Positions 11,222-22,611 of a stretch of 64,000 bases of DNA are shown here, in pieces (within the stretch, counting starts at the first letter, position 1; each line of letters opens with the position of its first letter). This stretch comes from Callorhinus ursinus (taxonomy: Eukaryota; Chordata; Mammalia; Carnivora; Otariidae). The stretch spans positions 8,211,995 to 8,275,994 of the forward strand of contig NW_020312935.1 in NCBI RefSeq assembly GCF_003265705.1. Reading direction: 5' to 3'. The notes beneath the pieces were generated by a model. The model saw only the letters and a program-made list of their open reading frames with translations, was not told the origin of the DNA and did no database searches. A program made the position numbers and the translations under genes.

Positions 11222-13057
11222 CTGATAGTGTGTTCATGTATGTGAATGTGTGTTTGTTTTAAGTTGATTTGCATCTATCTTGGTTTTCTCTGAGGTTTGT
11301 TTTCATGAAGTTTTCCTATAAGCAACACAAGAACCTGGTTTTCCTACATTAAATATGCCTTAAAAAATCTTATTTAATGAGTTAATGCTCAACACCAAGC
11401 TTACAGACCCTCACCTGCCAAGTTGATTTAACCAGTCAGGTATCTTGACAAAGTAACTGCCCAATTACCAGATTTTTATAATTGCTACACTGGGGGCATT
11501 AAGCCTGAAAAATATGCATGTCCATGACCTCAGTACCTTCCATGTTTTTCATCCCTCCATTTTGAGTTTGAAAAATTGGCATGAAAATTGTTTTCTGACA
11601 CTTCTTTTGAACCCTTAAATTATGTATCTATGACTAATAGCGATGTCTCAGGATGTTCTCTCAGAGAGGAAATCTAGTTTGAAAATCTGTCCTTTGTTTT
11701 TCATTCTGCAATTTCCTAAAAAGATCAGTTCAAGGACATCCTTTGGCCCTCACTCTCACTATCACTATAGTACACATAAGCCTACCCCACCACACTGTTA
11801 AAATGCAATTTCTTCATATTAGCAGACAGCTTATTTTTGTTCAGCATCTACGATATGTTAAAAATGAAAGCAGCATCAGGAAAATGAGAGAGCCCTCCAC
11901 ATTGCAAGACTTCACCATAGGGTTTAAGGTGAAACCAAGGCTGCATGTTGTCAAATATCAGACATAGGTACTATTAGTAGGCAAGGTGACCCACAAGCTC
12001 CTGGAAGTGAAGGCTGTGGCAGGAGTAGCTAGCATGCTGCATCGCATACGAAGTCACTCGTCAAACGTAGAATTGTGAACGAAGCTATACTTGGTCCCAA
12101 ATATTCCTTCCTGTGCCTGATTCTTCCAGACTCTGTCCAGCCTTGCCTGCTTCTTTAAACCCTACACCTTCACTCTACAGACCTCATTCAAAAACCAGGC
12201 TCTTGAGATTCTCACACTCTATGGTCTTTCCCCTGAGCTCTTCCTTAACCAGTCCCATACTTGCAATCTCAACCTACGATCAACATGCAGTCATAATCCC
12301 CCAGTCCTCAGCCTGGACCTTCAAATATTTTGATTCAACCAGTCCCTTTGTCCTAACAATCTGACCTCTTCACTTTCCTGCTTTTGTAACTGAATCCCAG
12401 TAATGTGGATACTGACTTCTCAGAATGTGGCTCCCACTGTGTAGACACAACCCGCCCCCATAGACTGAGGTCTCCACAAGTTTCCCAAGCTCCAAGGGCA
12501 CTGGTCACCCACTATCTGGACACAGTTGCCCTACATCCAACCACCTGAGAGCTGAAAACCCACTTACGAAGTGCCCTATCCCAGTCCCTCCTTTGTCCCC
12601 ACTGAATTGATTAGTCCTTTTATTTGGTCAGATAGTAAGTTCCCTGTCACTATACATAATAAGAGCCTGAACAACCTGTGACAGGAGTGATTCAAGCATC
12701 AACTGAAAGATCAAATTAAATTATCTTTGATGCCGCTTCTCATCTTGAACTTCTGACTATATAAAGTATACCCTGTAAAATATGCAGAAGTCAAAGTTTG
12801 CCTAAGACATGCTATTTTATGCAATGTGATTCAGAACTCTATTACAGGATGTGAGATGTTGAGCAAAGTTTATATAGGAGGAGTTCGTCCCTTACTGAAT
12901 GGAGGAACAAAGTCCTTTTTCCCAGAGGGCAGGTTTTCAGTGAGGATGGCTGCATATCTATCTGGATGCCTGAGGGATCCTTTCTATTTTCTAATGCCTA
13001 TCTACCTCACAAGATGGTTTACTTAGTCACAGAGATACTGAGGTGGTGTTCTATGTA
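11222..13057. other. long non-coding stretch, nothing recognised
   Basis: About 1.8 kb with no firm repeat. A C/T-rich block at 12100-12640 has an L2-like flavour but no alignable motif. Short plus-strand frames (74-83 residues) have no domain. A TATA-like 'tttatatagg' occurs near 12870 without other promoter context. Confidence 0.5.
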
Positions 13058-13072
13058 CTGTGCATTCCTTCT

Positions 13073-13275
13073 TTTTTTTTTTTTTTTTTTTTAAAGATTT
13101 TATTTATTTATTTGACAGAGAGACAGCCAGAGAGGGAACACAAGCAGGGGAGTGGGAGAGGGAGAAGTAGGCTTCCCGCTGAGCAGGGAGCCCGATGTGG
13201 GGCTCGATCCCAGGACCCTGGGATCATGACCTGAGCCGAAGGCAGACGCTTAACGACTGAGCCACCCAGGTGCCC
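13073..13275 (-). mobile_element. CAN-SINE, full length, exact TSD
   Basis: Reverse copy with a 20-base T tract (13072-13092 region), 'gacagagagacagccagaga' inner part and end 'gccacccaggtgcccc'. TSD 'ctgtgcattccttct' at 13058-13072 and 13276-13290 is exact, implying a fairly recent insertion. Confidence 0.97.
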
Positions 13276-13299
13276 CTGTGCATTCCTTCTTGTCTTGCT

Positions 13300-14030
13300 G
13301 AGTTTCTGTGGCTTTCTGGTCCCTATGGGATAATGTCTGAAGTCCTAGACCTGGCCTTCAAAGCCCATGAGGACCACGTCCCTCCTCACCCAGCACTTTC
13401 AGCTCATGTGATGCCCCCATCTGGAGCATGGCTTTGAGCATCCCACGCTGGCTACTCTTCAAGAAGTACATCAAGCTACCTCACACCTTCTTGGCTTTGC
13501 CCTCAAGGATCCTTCTGCTTTGGATTCTCTTTGCCCACCAACTATCTCCCAGTCAATATCCCACTCTTCCTCAACATTTAACTTGAATATCACCTCCTTT
13601 ATGAAATGTTCCTTTATTTATTTTTTAAAAGATTTTATTTATTTATTTGAGAGAGAGAATGAAAGAGAGAGAGCACAAGAGGGGGGAGGGTCAGAGCTAC
13701 TCCCTGCTCAGCAGGGAGCCCAATGCGGGACTCGATCCTGCGAGCAGAAGGCAGTCACTTAACCAACTGAGCCACCCAGGTGCCCTGAAATGTTCTTTTA
13801 ATCTGAATTGTCTTTCTCTATAAAAGTTAGTCCTTGCACGCTCTAGTCTCCCAACACCAATGGTCTACTCTTAGAGCTCGTCTCACTGAGCTGAGACTAT
13901 GTTTGCATCTCTCTCTTAGTGAGCTCCATGTAATAGAAGTCCAGGTCTCCTTCATCCCTATATCTCCTTTATCCATCCCAGTTCCAGGCATTAGTAAATA
14001 CATGACAGATATAAGTTGAATGAATATATG
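13300..14030 (+). mobile_element. L2 LINE 3' region, split by a CAN-SINE
   Basis: Matches the L2 3' pattern: 'ggccttcaaagcccatgagg', 'acttgaatatcacctccttt', 'agttccaggcattagtaaat' and the end 'gttgaatgaatatatg'. The copy is broken at 13617-13785 by a SINE that arrived later. No open frame remains. Confidence 0.75.
13617..13785 (-). mobile_element. CAN-SINE inserted in L2
   Basis: Shorter reverse copy (about 169 bp) lacking part of the middle: after 'gactcgatcctg' it jumps to 'cgagcagaaggcag', skipping the usual 'atcatgacctgagc' segment. TSD 'tgaaatgttccttta' at 13602-13616 and 'tgaaatgttctttta' at 13786-13800, one mismatch. Confidence 0.95.
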
Positions 14031-14889
14031 TTAATTGATTAAAAAAATAAAATAAGCAGAGTTAAAATTGTGCAAACCAACTCTCCAAATTGGTTCCTAA
14101 CTGCTATAGCCATGGATAAAGATATTCAAAAGTACAGATTTCTTGCCTGTTTAACAAGACACAACTCTAAATATTCAAAGATAACTATTTCATCACTTTT
14201 CAAAATTATTTGAACTCAGGGTCCTGAAGGGCTTTTCTTTATCTCCTCAAAATCATTCTGAATTTCAAACTTACATCACCAAAACATTATGTCCTCTTCA
14301 CCTTCAATAGCTTCAGTTAATTAAGCTCTTGTAACTCTCTCACCTTTACTGATGGTGTTTCCCAGAAGTCTAAATTATAGCCCACAAATTCCAGAGAGAT
14401 GACAGGGCCATTTGAGACCATGGGGATAGAAGTCTAGGGTAATCTCTACCATTTCTTGTATATACTTGATGGACAAAATCTTGGCAAATGGAACAGTATT
14501 TTAATCTATATTAATCACTTTGAACTTTACATTGGCTAATGAGGCATGTCATCTGCCAGCCTCTGACAAATTCACAATATTTTGCAGAATTCTGCCAAAC
14601 AGTGACATAAAGAACCACCTGAGGGCCTCTCTGGCTGTCAAACATAGCCCGACCATCCTGAGTCTCATTCACGTTCTGGCTCTGTGAATTGTGCCTCTTA
14701 ATTATCTACCTACTTGTCTTTTTTCCTCCTTCTCTCTCTTCAAGGCCCTCGTGACTGGTCATGGATTCCATACTGGGATGAGGAAGAATGAGTTCTTAGT
14801 GATAAGTAATAGTTTAGCAATTATCAATAACAGATTCTTTTGAAGGAGGTAATAGTGATTTTATTTCCCCCTTTTCTAGCACTGATTGA
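14031..14889. other. non-coding stretch, no repeat recognised
   Basis: A+T-rich, apparently single-copy, no low-complexity tract and no open frame of 60 codons or more. Nothing functional could be supported. Confidence 0.5.
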
Positions 14890-15030
14890 TTTGAGACAAT
14901 CACAGTCCTCCAGGAGACTTAGTTTTCTCATTTGAAATGCTCCCTTCATGGGAGTGCTCTGATGGTTAAATGAGGTAAAGCAAAGTGCAACATCTGACTT
15001 GTAGTAAGTGCTCAGTTAAGGTGAGAGCTT
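14890..15030 (+). mobile_element. MIR fragment (3' half)
   Basis: 'agacttagttttctcatttg' is the MIR core and 'tgatggttaaatgaggtaaa' plus 'gtagtaagtgctcag' is the MIR 3' part in the right order. Confidence 0.7.
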
Positions 15031-15204
15031 CATTATTGGTTTACCAAAATATCTGTCCAGAAGGCCATCTAAAGCAAAGACCAGACTCCATTTGGAAAAA
15101 AAACCCAAGATGCTGCAAATAGGAATCATCTATTCATGATTATATTTCCAGCTTCTTAGAGGCTGCAAGACATAGAGGGAAGAGAAGAAAGAAGCTCCTG
15201 TGGA

Positions 15205-15335
15205 TTTAAACCTACTATGTGCCAGATACTTCTCTGATCATTTTGCATATATCTTTCCACATAAACCTCACTGTTCTCCTACCAGGTAGCTGCTATCACC
15301 CTCACTTTTCACAAGGTGAAAGCAAGGCTCTGATT
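15205..15335 (-). mobile_element. MIR fragment, reverse
   Basis: 'cctactatgtgccagatact' followed by 'cacataaacctcactgttct' and 'aggtagctgctatcaccctc' matches the complement of the MIR 3' half (compare 'actatgtgccaggcactgtt', 'aatcctcacaac'). Confidence 0.75.
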
Positions 15336-16887
15336 GCTGAAAGAGCTTATGATGTGAGATCTCAATGCTTACATGTGCCAGATGAAAGCCCAGATGTATC
15401 TGTGTGCAAATTTGTTTTATTTTTCCAAAGAAATATGGATAATAAGTATACACTAAGGTTCTCTCTCCTGAAGTATGTTCTACATGATGTTAAAAGGAGT
15501 GACAAGGTGGGATATTTTCTGTGATTAGCTTAATTTGGGAACCATTAGATTACACAAACAACTAAAATATATTCTCCTTTGGATGGACTTCTCAGAGCCT
15601 TGAATGAGTGAATACAACTAACCTCAAGTCTTCTAAGGTATGAAAGAACTACTATATGTAATCTTCTTCCATAGAACATTCTAGGATACCATGATCTAGG
15701 GAAATGATCGGTAAGGACTTGTTTATCTGTTCCACTAAAAGGTCCAATATTTCAATATATTCTACATTATTTAGCAAAATAACCTCTGACCAATTCTGTC
15801 CATTGGGTGCCTATACAATGCCCATTAACAAATCTTAGGAGGCAGATAGACATCCTCAGGAAATATTATAGTGGTGTTTCATGAAGGCAGATCTACACAA
15901 ACCATGCATTTTCCAGTAGCATTTTCTCCCAGTCTATTGTGCAGTGCATAGCTCCTGGGTACCAGAGCCCCAGACATCCAACTGCTGTAAATCACCCAAG
16001 AAAGGTGATCATTAAATAGATTAAAATGCATGGAAATTACCTAAATGTGGACCATTAGATTAAATGAAGCAGCTACAGTATAATGCCCTGATGGCTCCAG
16101 GAACTTTATTTAGATTATAACTGTACCAGTGTTGTGCAAATCACATGATTAAGGAGAATATTACAAATCTTACTGCTCCCCCTCCTTCCACTAAGGGTTT
16201 GCAATTGAAATTCCTCCAAGGCTTAATAAACAGTTACCTCCAAGAAGGCACTTTGAAACTGACTTTCTAGACCAATCTGCATTTCGATGTGGTTCAGAGC
16301 AAAACCTTATCTCTGTGTGGCATGTTTGCAGGAATAACAATGTTTAAATAATGTCTGAAATGGAGCATAAAAATCCTTTGTAACTCAAATGGACATATTG
16401 AGAAATCTTAAGCTTCAGCTCACATTACCTTTTTGATATTTCTTTCAAAGACTGACAGTAAGACATCATCACTTGCAGAAAGTAACTCTCCAAGAGCCCT
16501 GTGCATATTTTTTGATGTAGTTCTCGCTTGCAAACTCTCTTCATAACTCTAATAAATGCCAATTTGGGGAGCAGGAGTGGTTAGAGTTTTAAATTTTTCA
16601 TGAAATTCTATGTGAATTTGAAGTAGTCTGTCTATTTCTTTCTATCTAACCTGATCACTGAAGAAAAAGGGAATAAAAACAGCATACATATGCGTGCCTT
16701 CAAAAAATACCTCTTAATTGGAGTCATTTAGGAAGCTCTGGGTTAGATCTTTTTGGCAGAGAAAACCATCAGCCAAGGTGGGCTTTTTTCTCCTTCATGT
16801 CAAGTCCATTTTTGTTCTCTTATTAGATCATTTCATTTTATTGAGGCTGAATGCAAGAAAGCAAAGGGAAGAGAAGGGAGCTCATAT
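15336..16887. other. long repeat-free stretch, candidate conserved non-coding element inside
   Basis: No repeat recognised over about 1.5 kb. The part at 16010-16480 is A+T-rich yet free of simple repeats and carries several homeodomain/octamer-like words, for example 'tagattaaatg', 'gtgcaaatcacatgatta' and 'ggcttaataaac'. Such words alone do not prove function; conservation was not testable here. Confidence 0.4.
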
Positions 16888-17118
16888 GGGTTGAGTGTCT
16901 ATTCAGTGCCAAGTACTGAGCTTGGCGTCCTCCATATTACCATAGGTTATGAATTTCATCCTCACACAACCCTTCCAGGCAGACACTGTTGACTCATTTA
17001 TCAACTAATAAAACTGAAGCTTGAAGAGATTAAGTAATAGACTATCATGGTAGGATCAGATTTTGAACCTATCTCTATCCTTAGTAGGGTCCATGCTCTT
17101 CCCACCATATTCTGCTAT
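16888..17118 (-). mobile_element. MIR, near full length, reverse
   Basis: 'gagtgtctattcagtgccaa', 'aactgaagcttgaagagatt', 'aagtaatagactatcatggt' and 'ttgaacctatctctatcctt' follow the reverse MIR order from 3' end to tRNA-like head. An apparent frame at 16753-16992 ends inside it. Confidence 0.75.
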
Positions 17119-17306
17119 TTCATTGAGGGTCACACCTGTGCCAACACAAAGCACCAATAAGAAGAGTCATAAAACACTGGGACCACTGTTTTTGGTAGGA
17201 GCTTTGTCGGTAGGTGTTAGAAAATGGACCTCATGACTAAGCCTGGATCCCTTTTGCAAAATGGGAGAAGAATGGGGGGACAAAGAAGTTAAAAAAAGTA
17301 CTTAGG

Positions 17307-17493
17307 GGGGCGCCTGGGTGGCTCAGTCGTTGGGTGTCTGCCTTCAGCTCAGGTCATGATCCCAGGGTCCTGGGATTGAGTCCTGTGTCAGGCTCGCTGC
17401 TCAGCGGGAAGCCTGCTTCTCCCTCTCCCACTCCCCCTGCTTGTGTTCCCTCTCTTGCTGTGTCTCTGTCAAATAAATAAATAAAATCTTTAA
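17307..17493 (+). mobile_element. CAN-SINE, full length, exact TSD
   Basis: Sense copy starting 'ggggcgcctgggtggctcag' (from 17307), with 'ggattgagtcctgtg' as B-box region, 'tgttccctctcttgctgtg' and tail 'aaataaataaataaaatctt'. TSD 'aaaaaaagtacttagg' (17291-17306) recurs at 17495-17510. Confidence 0.97.
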
Positions 17494-17504
17494 AAAAAAA
17501 AGTA

Positions 17505-17694
17505 CTTAGGTATATCAGGCACTCTTCTAAGCATTTTACACACATTATCTCATTTAATCCTGACGATCTCATGAGATGGCCACAGTTATTTATACTCTAC
17601 AGATGAAAAAAAAAACTGAGGCTTGCAGAGAGATAAACTGCTAAAAGTAACAGAGGAATGAGTGATAGAACTATACATAGGTCTAGGTTGCAGT
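17505..17694 (-). mobile_element. MIR, reverse, next to a CAN-SINE
   Basis: 'atcaggcactcttctaagca', 'tctcatttaatcctgacgat', 'acagatgaaaaaaaaaactg', 'aggcttgcagagagataaac' is a clear reverse MIR. The preceding SINE entered at its 3' end. The A9 run inside is a local expansion. Confidence 0.8.
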
Positions 17695-18760
17695 GTACTC
17701 CCCATTCTCCTCCCAATCCCCAGTGCTAAATAAACACCAGTCTACTTTCTTTCTCTACTGATTGTCCTATTCTAGACACTTCAGATAAATGGGATCAGAA
17801 ATGTTTGGTCTTCAGTGACTGCATTTTTTACTTAGGATGTCTTCAAGATTAATCCTGTTGTCACATGTATTAGTACTTCATTACTTTTTATTGCCAAATA
17901 ATAGTCCATTATATGGATATACCACATTGCCAAGTAATAGTCCATTGTATGGATATACAACATTTTATTTATTCAATCATCAGTTGATGGATATTGGAGT
18001 TGTTTCCACTTTTTGACTATTATGAATAATACTGCTCTATGCATGTGTATAAAGTTTTGTGTGGATGTATGTTCTTAGTTCTTCTAGGTATATACCTAAA
18101 AGTAAAATTGCTGGGTCATATGACAACTCTGACATTTTGAGGAACTTTCAAACTATTTCCTAAAGTGACTGCACCATTTTACATTCCCATCAGGATTGTA
18201 TGAAGGTTCTAATTTCTCCACATTTTAACCAACTTCGTTACTGTCTGTCTTTTTGGGTTTAGCTATCCTAGTGGGTCTGAAGTCGTATTTCAGTGTGATT
18301 TTGATTTGCATATCCTCATAACTAAGAATGCAGAACATCTTTTCATCTTTTCTTTCTTTACTAGTTATTTATATACCTTTTTGCAGAAATGTCTATTCAA
18401 ATCCTTTGGCCAATTTTTCAGTGGGTTGTCTTTTTATTATTGACTCAACTGTCTTTTCATTTAATGGTACCTTTGTACTCCAAAAAACATTAACTTTGAT
18501 GTCATCCAATTTAGCTAATTTTTTCTTTTGTTACTTGTGTTTTAGTGTCATATCTAGGAAACCATGGGTAAGCCAAAGGTCATGAAACATTTGTTTTCTT
18601 CTAAGATTTTTATAGTTTATCTCTTTAGCTCTTTAGCTCATACTTAAGGCTTGATCCATTTTGGGTTAACTTTTGTGCATGGTATGAAGTAGAGGTTTCA
18701 CTTGATTTTTTGCATATGGATATCCAGTTGTCCCAGCACCATTTGTTGAAAAGAGCATGA
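17695..18760 (-). mobile_element. L1M-type LINE 3' region, antisense
   Basis: On the plus strand the order is that of a reversed old L1: 'accagtctactttctttctc', 'attactttttattgccaaat', 'ggatattggagttgtttcca', 'taaaattgctgggtcatatg', 'caggattgtatgaaggttct', 'tgtgattttgatttgcatat', ending 'cagcaccatttgttgaaaag'. It covers the 3' UTR and the end of ORF2, all frames broken. A 36-bp internal tandem duplication is listed separately. Confidence 0.88.
17891..17962. repeat. 36-bp tandem duplication inside L1M
   Basis: Two adjacent units, 17891-17926 and 17927-17962, both starting 'ttgcca' and containing 'taatagtccatt' and 'tatggatata'. They differ at three positions. The L1 consensus has one such unit, so this copy was duplicated after insertion. 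Confidence 0.95.
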
Positions 18761-18761
18761 T

Positions 18762-18970
18762 TTTTGAGAAAAGACAGTCCTGATTATTGATTTTTTTTGC
18801 TTTCCCACTTAGTAGCTGTGGGAGCTTGAACAAATTGCTCAACCTGTTTCTTCATCTGTGAAGCTAGTAATAGACCTACATCTCAATATTGATGTGAAGA
18901 AGAGATAAGAATCTGAACCTCCATTTGGGTCCTTTGTACTGTCTCCAACACAGGGTCATTATTAAACAAG
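18762..18970 (+). mobile_element. MIR, near full length
   Basis: 'cccacttagtagctgtggga', 'gcttgaacaaattgctcaac', 'ctgtttcttcatctgtgaag' and 'ctagtaatagacctacatct' match the MIR tRNA-like/core region closely. It abuts the end of the antisense L1M. Confidence 0.85.
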
Positions 18971-20099
18971 CATCCAACATCTCACACCTCCAGAACATCT
19001 TCCTGAAATCAAATGACTAATTCTAACACTATGAGTATAAATAGAGACTGATTTCATGAGGTTGATACTACCCCTGCACCCCTGCCACTGCCCTGGGAGC
19101 TAATTAGTCATTGTACATTGTTCAGCTGTTACTCAGATGGCATACATATGGAGAAGTTATTGGATGTCAGATATCTGAGGGAAGACATTTTCAGTAAATA
19201 GATTCCCATGTGATAGTATTGTTATCCCCTTATTCAGATAAAGCATTCCAACTCTCCATCCTATATATGAACCCACCATACTCTATTGACTCCACTTTTG
19301 AGGGAGATGCTGGAGAGGATTCAATGCCTTGAGCAGCATTTAAATTTTGACTTCTGTACAGTGTCTTGTCTCCAAGATCCAAGCAAGTGATTCTGAGTAT
19401 GTGTTTTTGTGTTGTGTTCCTTTTTTCTTTTTCTGAGAGATTCATTTTGCTTTCAAAAAATAAGTTGTGTATTTTTACTTTGCTTCCAAAATGGCTAATT
19501 CTCCTGGCTATCAAAATGAATAGACCCACATCACTCTTAGATAAGAGTCTCAAGTCAAGATTATTTATCACCAAGAGCAGAGAATTGTGTGCATGTTAAT
19601 GCTTCTAGATCTTGAGATGGAGTGTTGGATCTAGCCTCATGACCTCTCCTGGGGACAGGGGACTTCTTCTTCAAACTAAAAGAGGCACACTTTGGCTTGA
19701 TTTACATGTGAAAGAAAATAACGTTCCATGATAAATCTTCAGTCACACAACCCTGGGCCTTTTCTTAGACTCCAACAGATGTTTCACACATTCTACCCAT
19801 TTTCTTTCTCTGACGAGGTTTCCCCATGATAGCCTGCCTCCATACTGTTTTCTGTAGCCGCACTGACCCATTCTCACCCAGGGAAATCTATACCTCAACC
19901 TGTGCAGAATCTCCCCAGTTTCTTCATTTTTTCTTTCTCTTGAAGATAAAAGCTCGAGGACCATTTTTTTTTCAATGTTTTACTGATGACTGACTGTTTT
20001 AAGGAAACAAATACGGATTCACATAGAAGGAAAAGTAACAGAAGTTCTGGCATTGGACAACTTCTTTACCCATCCTGGTTCTTGGCCTTTGACAATCTC
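18971..20099. other. non-coding stretch, no repeat recognised
   Basis: About 1.1 kb with no firm repeat. Overlapping frames on both strands at 19230-19599 (77 and 114 residues) have no recognisable domain and no splice or initiation context that sets them apart from chance. Confidence 0.5.
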
Positions 20100-20670
20100 A
20101 CAGATGTAACTGGAAGCTTCACTGTGCTTCTGTCCTTCCTGCTAGCTGAGGATGGAGTTCACCAAACGTGACGGCTTCTTCTCTCCTTGGAGAAGATCCT
20201 GCTGGCTGCTGGCTTTCTGCAGAGCTGCACTGCATTACTTGCTTACACACAACTTTATGCTCTATCACTACCAAACTACTTAGATTTTTATAACACCCAA
20301 CACTTCCCACTACTATGCCTTGCAAATGTGCTTGTTGCTTCCTGGAGTGCCACACCATTCTCCTTGTTCAAAATGTAAACTCATTTTATTAGCTTCTTCA
20401 AAAATGAGCTAAAAATTTAAGCATTTAAAAAAGCCTTCCCTGAGTAATCTCATCACTATATATAGCTAATTTTTCTCTTTTTTGTGCTTATCCATGCTTC
20501 TAGGACTATACTTATCACTTGGCTTGGCAATGTCTTTGTTTGTGTGTCTGTCTTCTATCTTAGACTATATTTTTTGTGAGAGTACATTCTGCTTTATTTG
20601 CTTCTTTTAAGCAGCAACTACTACTTGTCATAGACTAGTACCTAATTAATACTCAGTAAATTGGTTTAAA
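20100..20670 (+). mobile_element. L2 LINE 3' region
   Basis: The later part is convincing: 'aaaagccttccctgagtaat', 'ggactatacttatcacttgg', 'cttagactatattttttgtg', 'agactagtacctaattaata' and 'ctcagtaaattggttt' follow the L2 3' end. The earlier part (20100-20380) is more decayed and the 5' limit is uncertain. Confidence 0.6.
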
Positions 20671-22593
20671 TTGAAAAGAAAAATAAATCTTCTGCTGAAA
20701 TGAATGAAACCTCTGAAACATTCCCACAGGTGATGCTCACCAGACTCTAGGAAGTTACTTGTGCTGTGTACACCCATTTAGTTCACCAACACACCCAGAA
20801 CCTACAAACAATGTGCACTGGAATGGCATTTCATAAATTAACATTCCCATCTCTACTCATTCCTTTGGCAGAAACAAGCTCACAAGTTAATAGGAATAAA
20901 GAACAGGGAAGGAGTGTATGAGGAGAGGTGGACAGAGGAAGGCACTTCATAATTTATTAAGATATGAGCCCTGGCACCTTATTTATTTTACAAAAAGAAC
21001 TACTGATGTTCACATTTTTATGAGTTGGGACTTAAAACAGGATTCGTGCTTCCCCTCCACCCATCACCAGCCTTGCTGCCTGTGGACATGTTGCTGATTC
21101 ACCAGTGGGTTCCCTAGAATCTCCCTTTGCTCTTTTACCTAGGGCCTCTTCATTCCCATTCATCTATTTTCACTCAAGGGCATTGAGCTCCATCCTCCCC
21201 AAACAATACTGAGCACAAAACCAAGGAAATGGCACCGTGCATCTGCAAACTTCCTTTGAAGCTGATCGCCCCATTTAGAATGAATTAACATTTAATCGGC
21301 AAGCAATCATGCCTAATAATTTTTAGATTTGTTTATTTTTCAGAGTTACATCTTTCAAAATACTGTCAATAGAACAATTACATAGGCTCTTCTCACTAGA
21401 AGTCACCTAGAGGAGTGTCTTGTTATATGCTTATAACTATTACTCAAGACAAGTCCTTCCAGCTCAGCTCTCTGCAATAATCATAATCATAATCATAATA
21501 AATACAATAAAACAAAATTGGAGATCTGAATGAAACTGGAGAAACAGTACTTTTAAGCCAAGTCTATAGAAATAGAATATATCGGACTATCTGCCAGGAA
21601 TTTTTTTTCTCCTGCCAAATTCTAATCAGTTTATATCACCTCTCCCCCTCCCAATTTGTGTCCTGAAGGGCCAGAACAGCAGAGCTTTCAAAACAATCCC
21701 TGGGCCTCTATCGTCCTTTGCAAGAAACCCCTTGGAGTCTTTCCTTTAGATGTCAGCCATCCATTTCATTTTTTAAAACAACATTTTTTTATATTGAGTT
21801 TGGAGACAAAAAAGACAGAACAAAGGAAAATGTCAGATGCAAAAAGATTAGACTAGATCAGCTCCGGCTTGGAAAGCACCAGAGGTTGCAGGATTTTTCT
21901 GAAATGCTGGTCTTGCGGAAAAATATCTTTACATTCTTAAGGTATGCTGTTCGAGTTACTCATTGCAAGGAACAATGACCAGATATGATCCTTCCTTTTC
22001 TAGACCACAGCAGCATCAAGGATATGCCTATGATTTATAACAGGGCTACAAATGGTAGTTTGTACCACCTCAGCTGAAAGTCAAATCTCAGGGGTCTCAA
22101 GGATCCCAGAGCCCCATCTATTGTCCTTGAAGAATTCTGAGAATCTTGGAGCATTCTTTTAGGCTGAATTCAAAGATGTCCTCTACTACTATCCATTCCT
22201 CTTTTGCTCTCCCTGCTCAGAGTGGTGTTGGCTACCTAACAACTCAGGTGGAAGATGGCACTCTGGTGGCTGCTGATGCCAACCTGTTGAACCCGTGCTT
22301 GTTAATGCTGATCTGGCTGTGTCTGTTCCTACCATTGGAGGTTACTCTCACCAACAAGTGCCAGTACTCTTTGATATTTCTTAGAAATTAGATAAATGAC
22401 TCTGGGTCTTAATTGGAAGTCAACATGGCCAGAGACTTTGACAAGATTTCAGCCCTGTAGGTGTTAGAGTGAATCTCAGGGTCTCAGAATACTCTTTCCA
22501 AATAGAATTTCTCCCTCTCTTTGTTTCGCTATCTTAAGCCCTGGCGATTTAGGTCCTAAACAGTAGTTTTAAGGGATTCTTCAACATGTCTTC
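20671..22593. other. long repeat-poor stretch with a candidate conserved element
   Basis: Almost 2 kb with only one small (CATAAT)n tract. The block at about 21220-21420 holds several transcription-factor-like words in single-copy A+T-rich sequence: 'catttaatcggcaagcaatc', 'gcctaataatttttagattt' and the forkhead-like 'tgtttattttt'. Frames at 21656-21978 and 22146-22391 have no recognised domain. Confidence 0.45.
21476..21502. repeat. short (CATAAT)n tract
   Basis: Three to four units of 'cataat' grade into A+T-rich sequence. Too short to be very mutable. Confidence 0.85.
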
Positions 22594-22611
22594 AAGAAGA
22601 CTCAGTAGGTC

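Noticed and set aside
12100..12660. C/T-rich block considered as an L2 copy
   Set aside because: Composition is right but no ordered L2 motifs could be followed.
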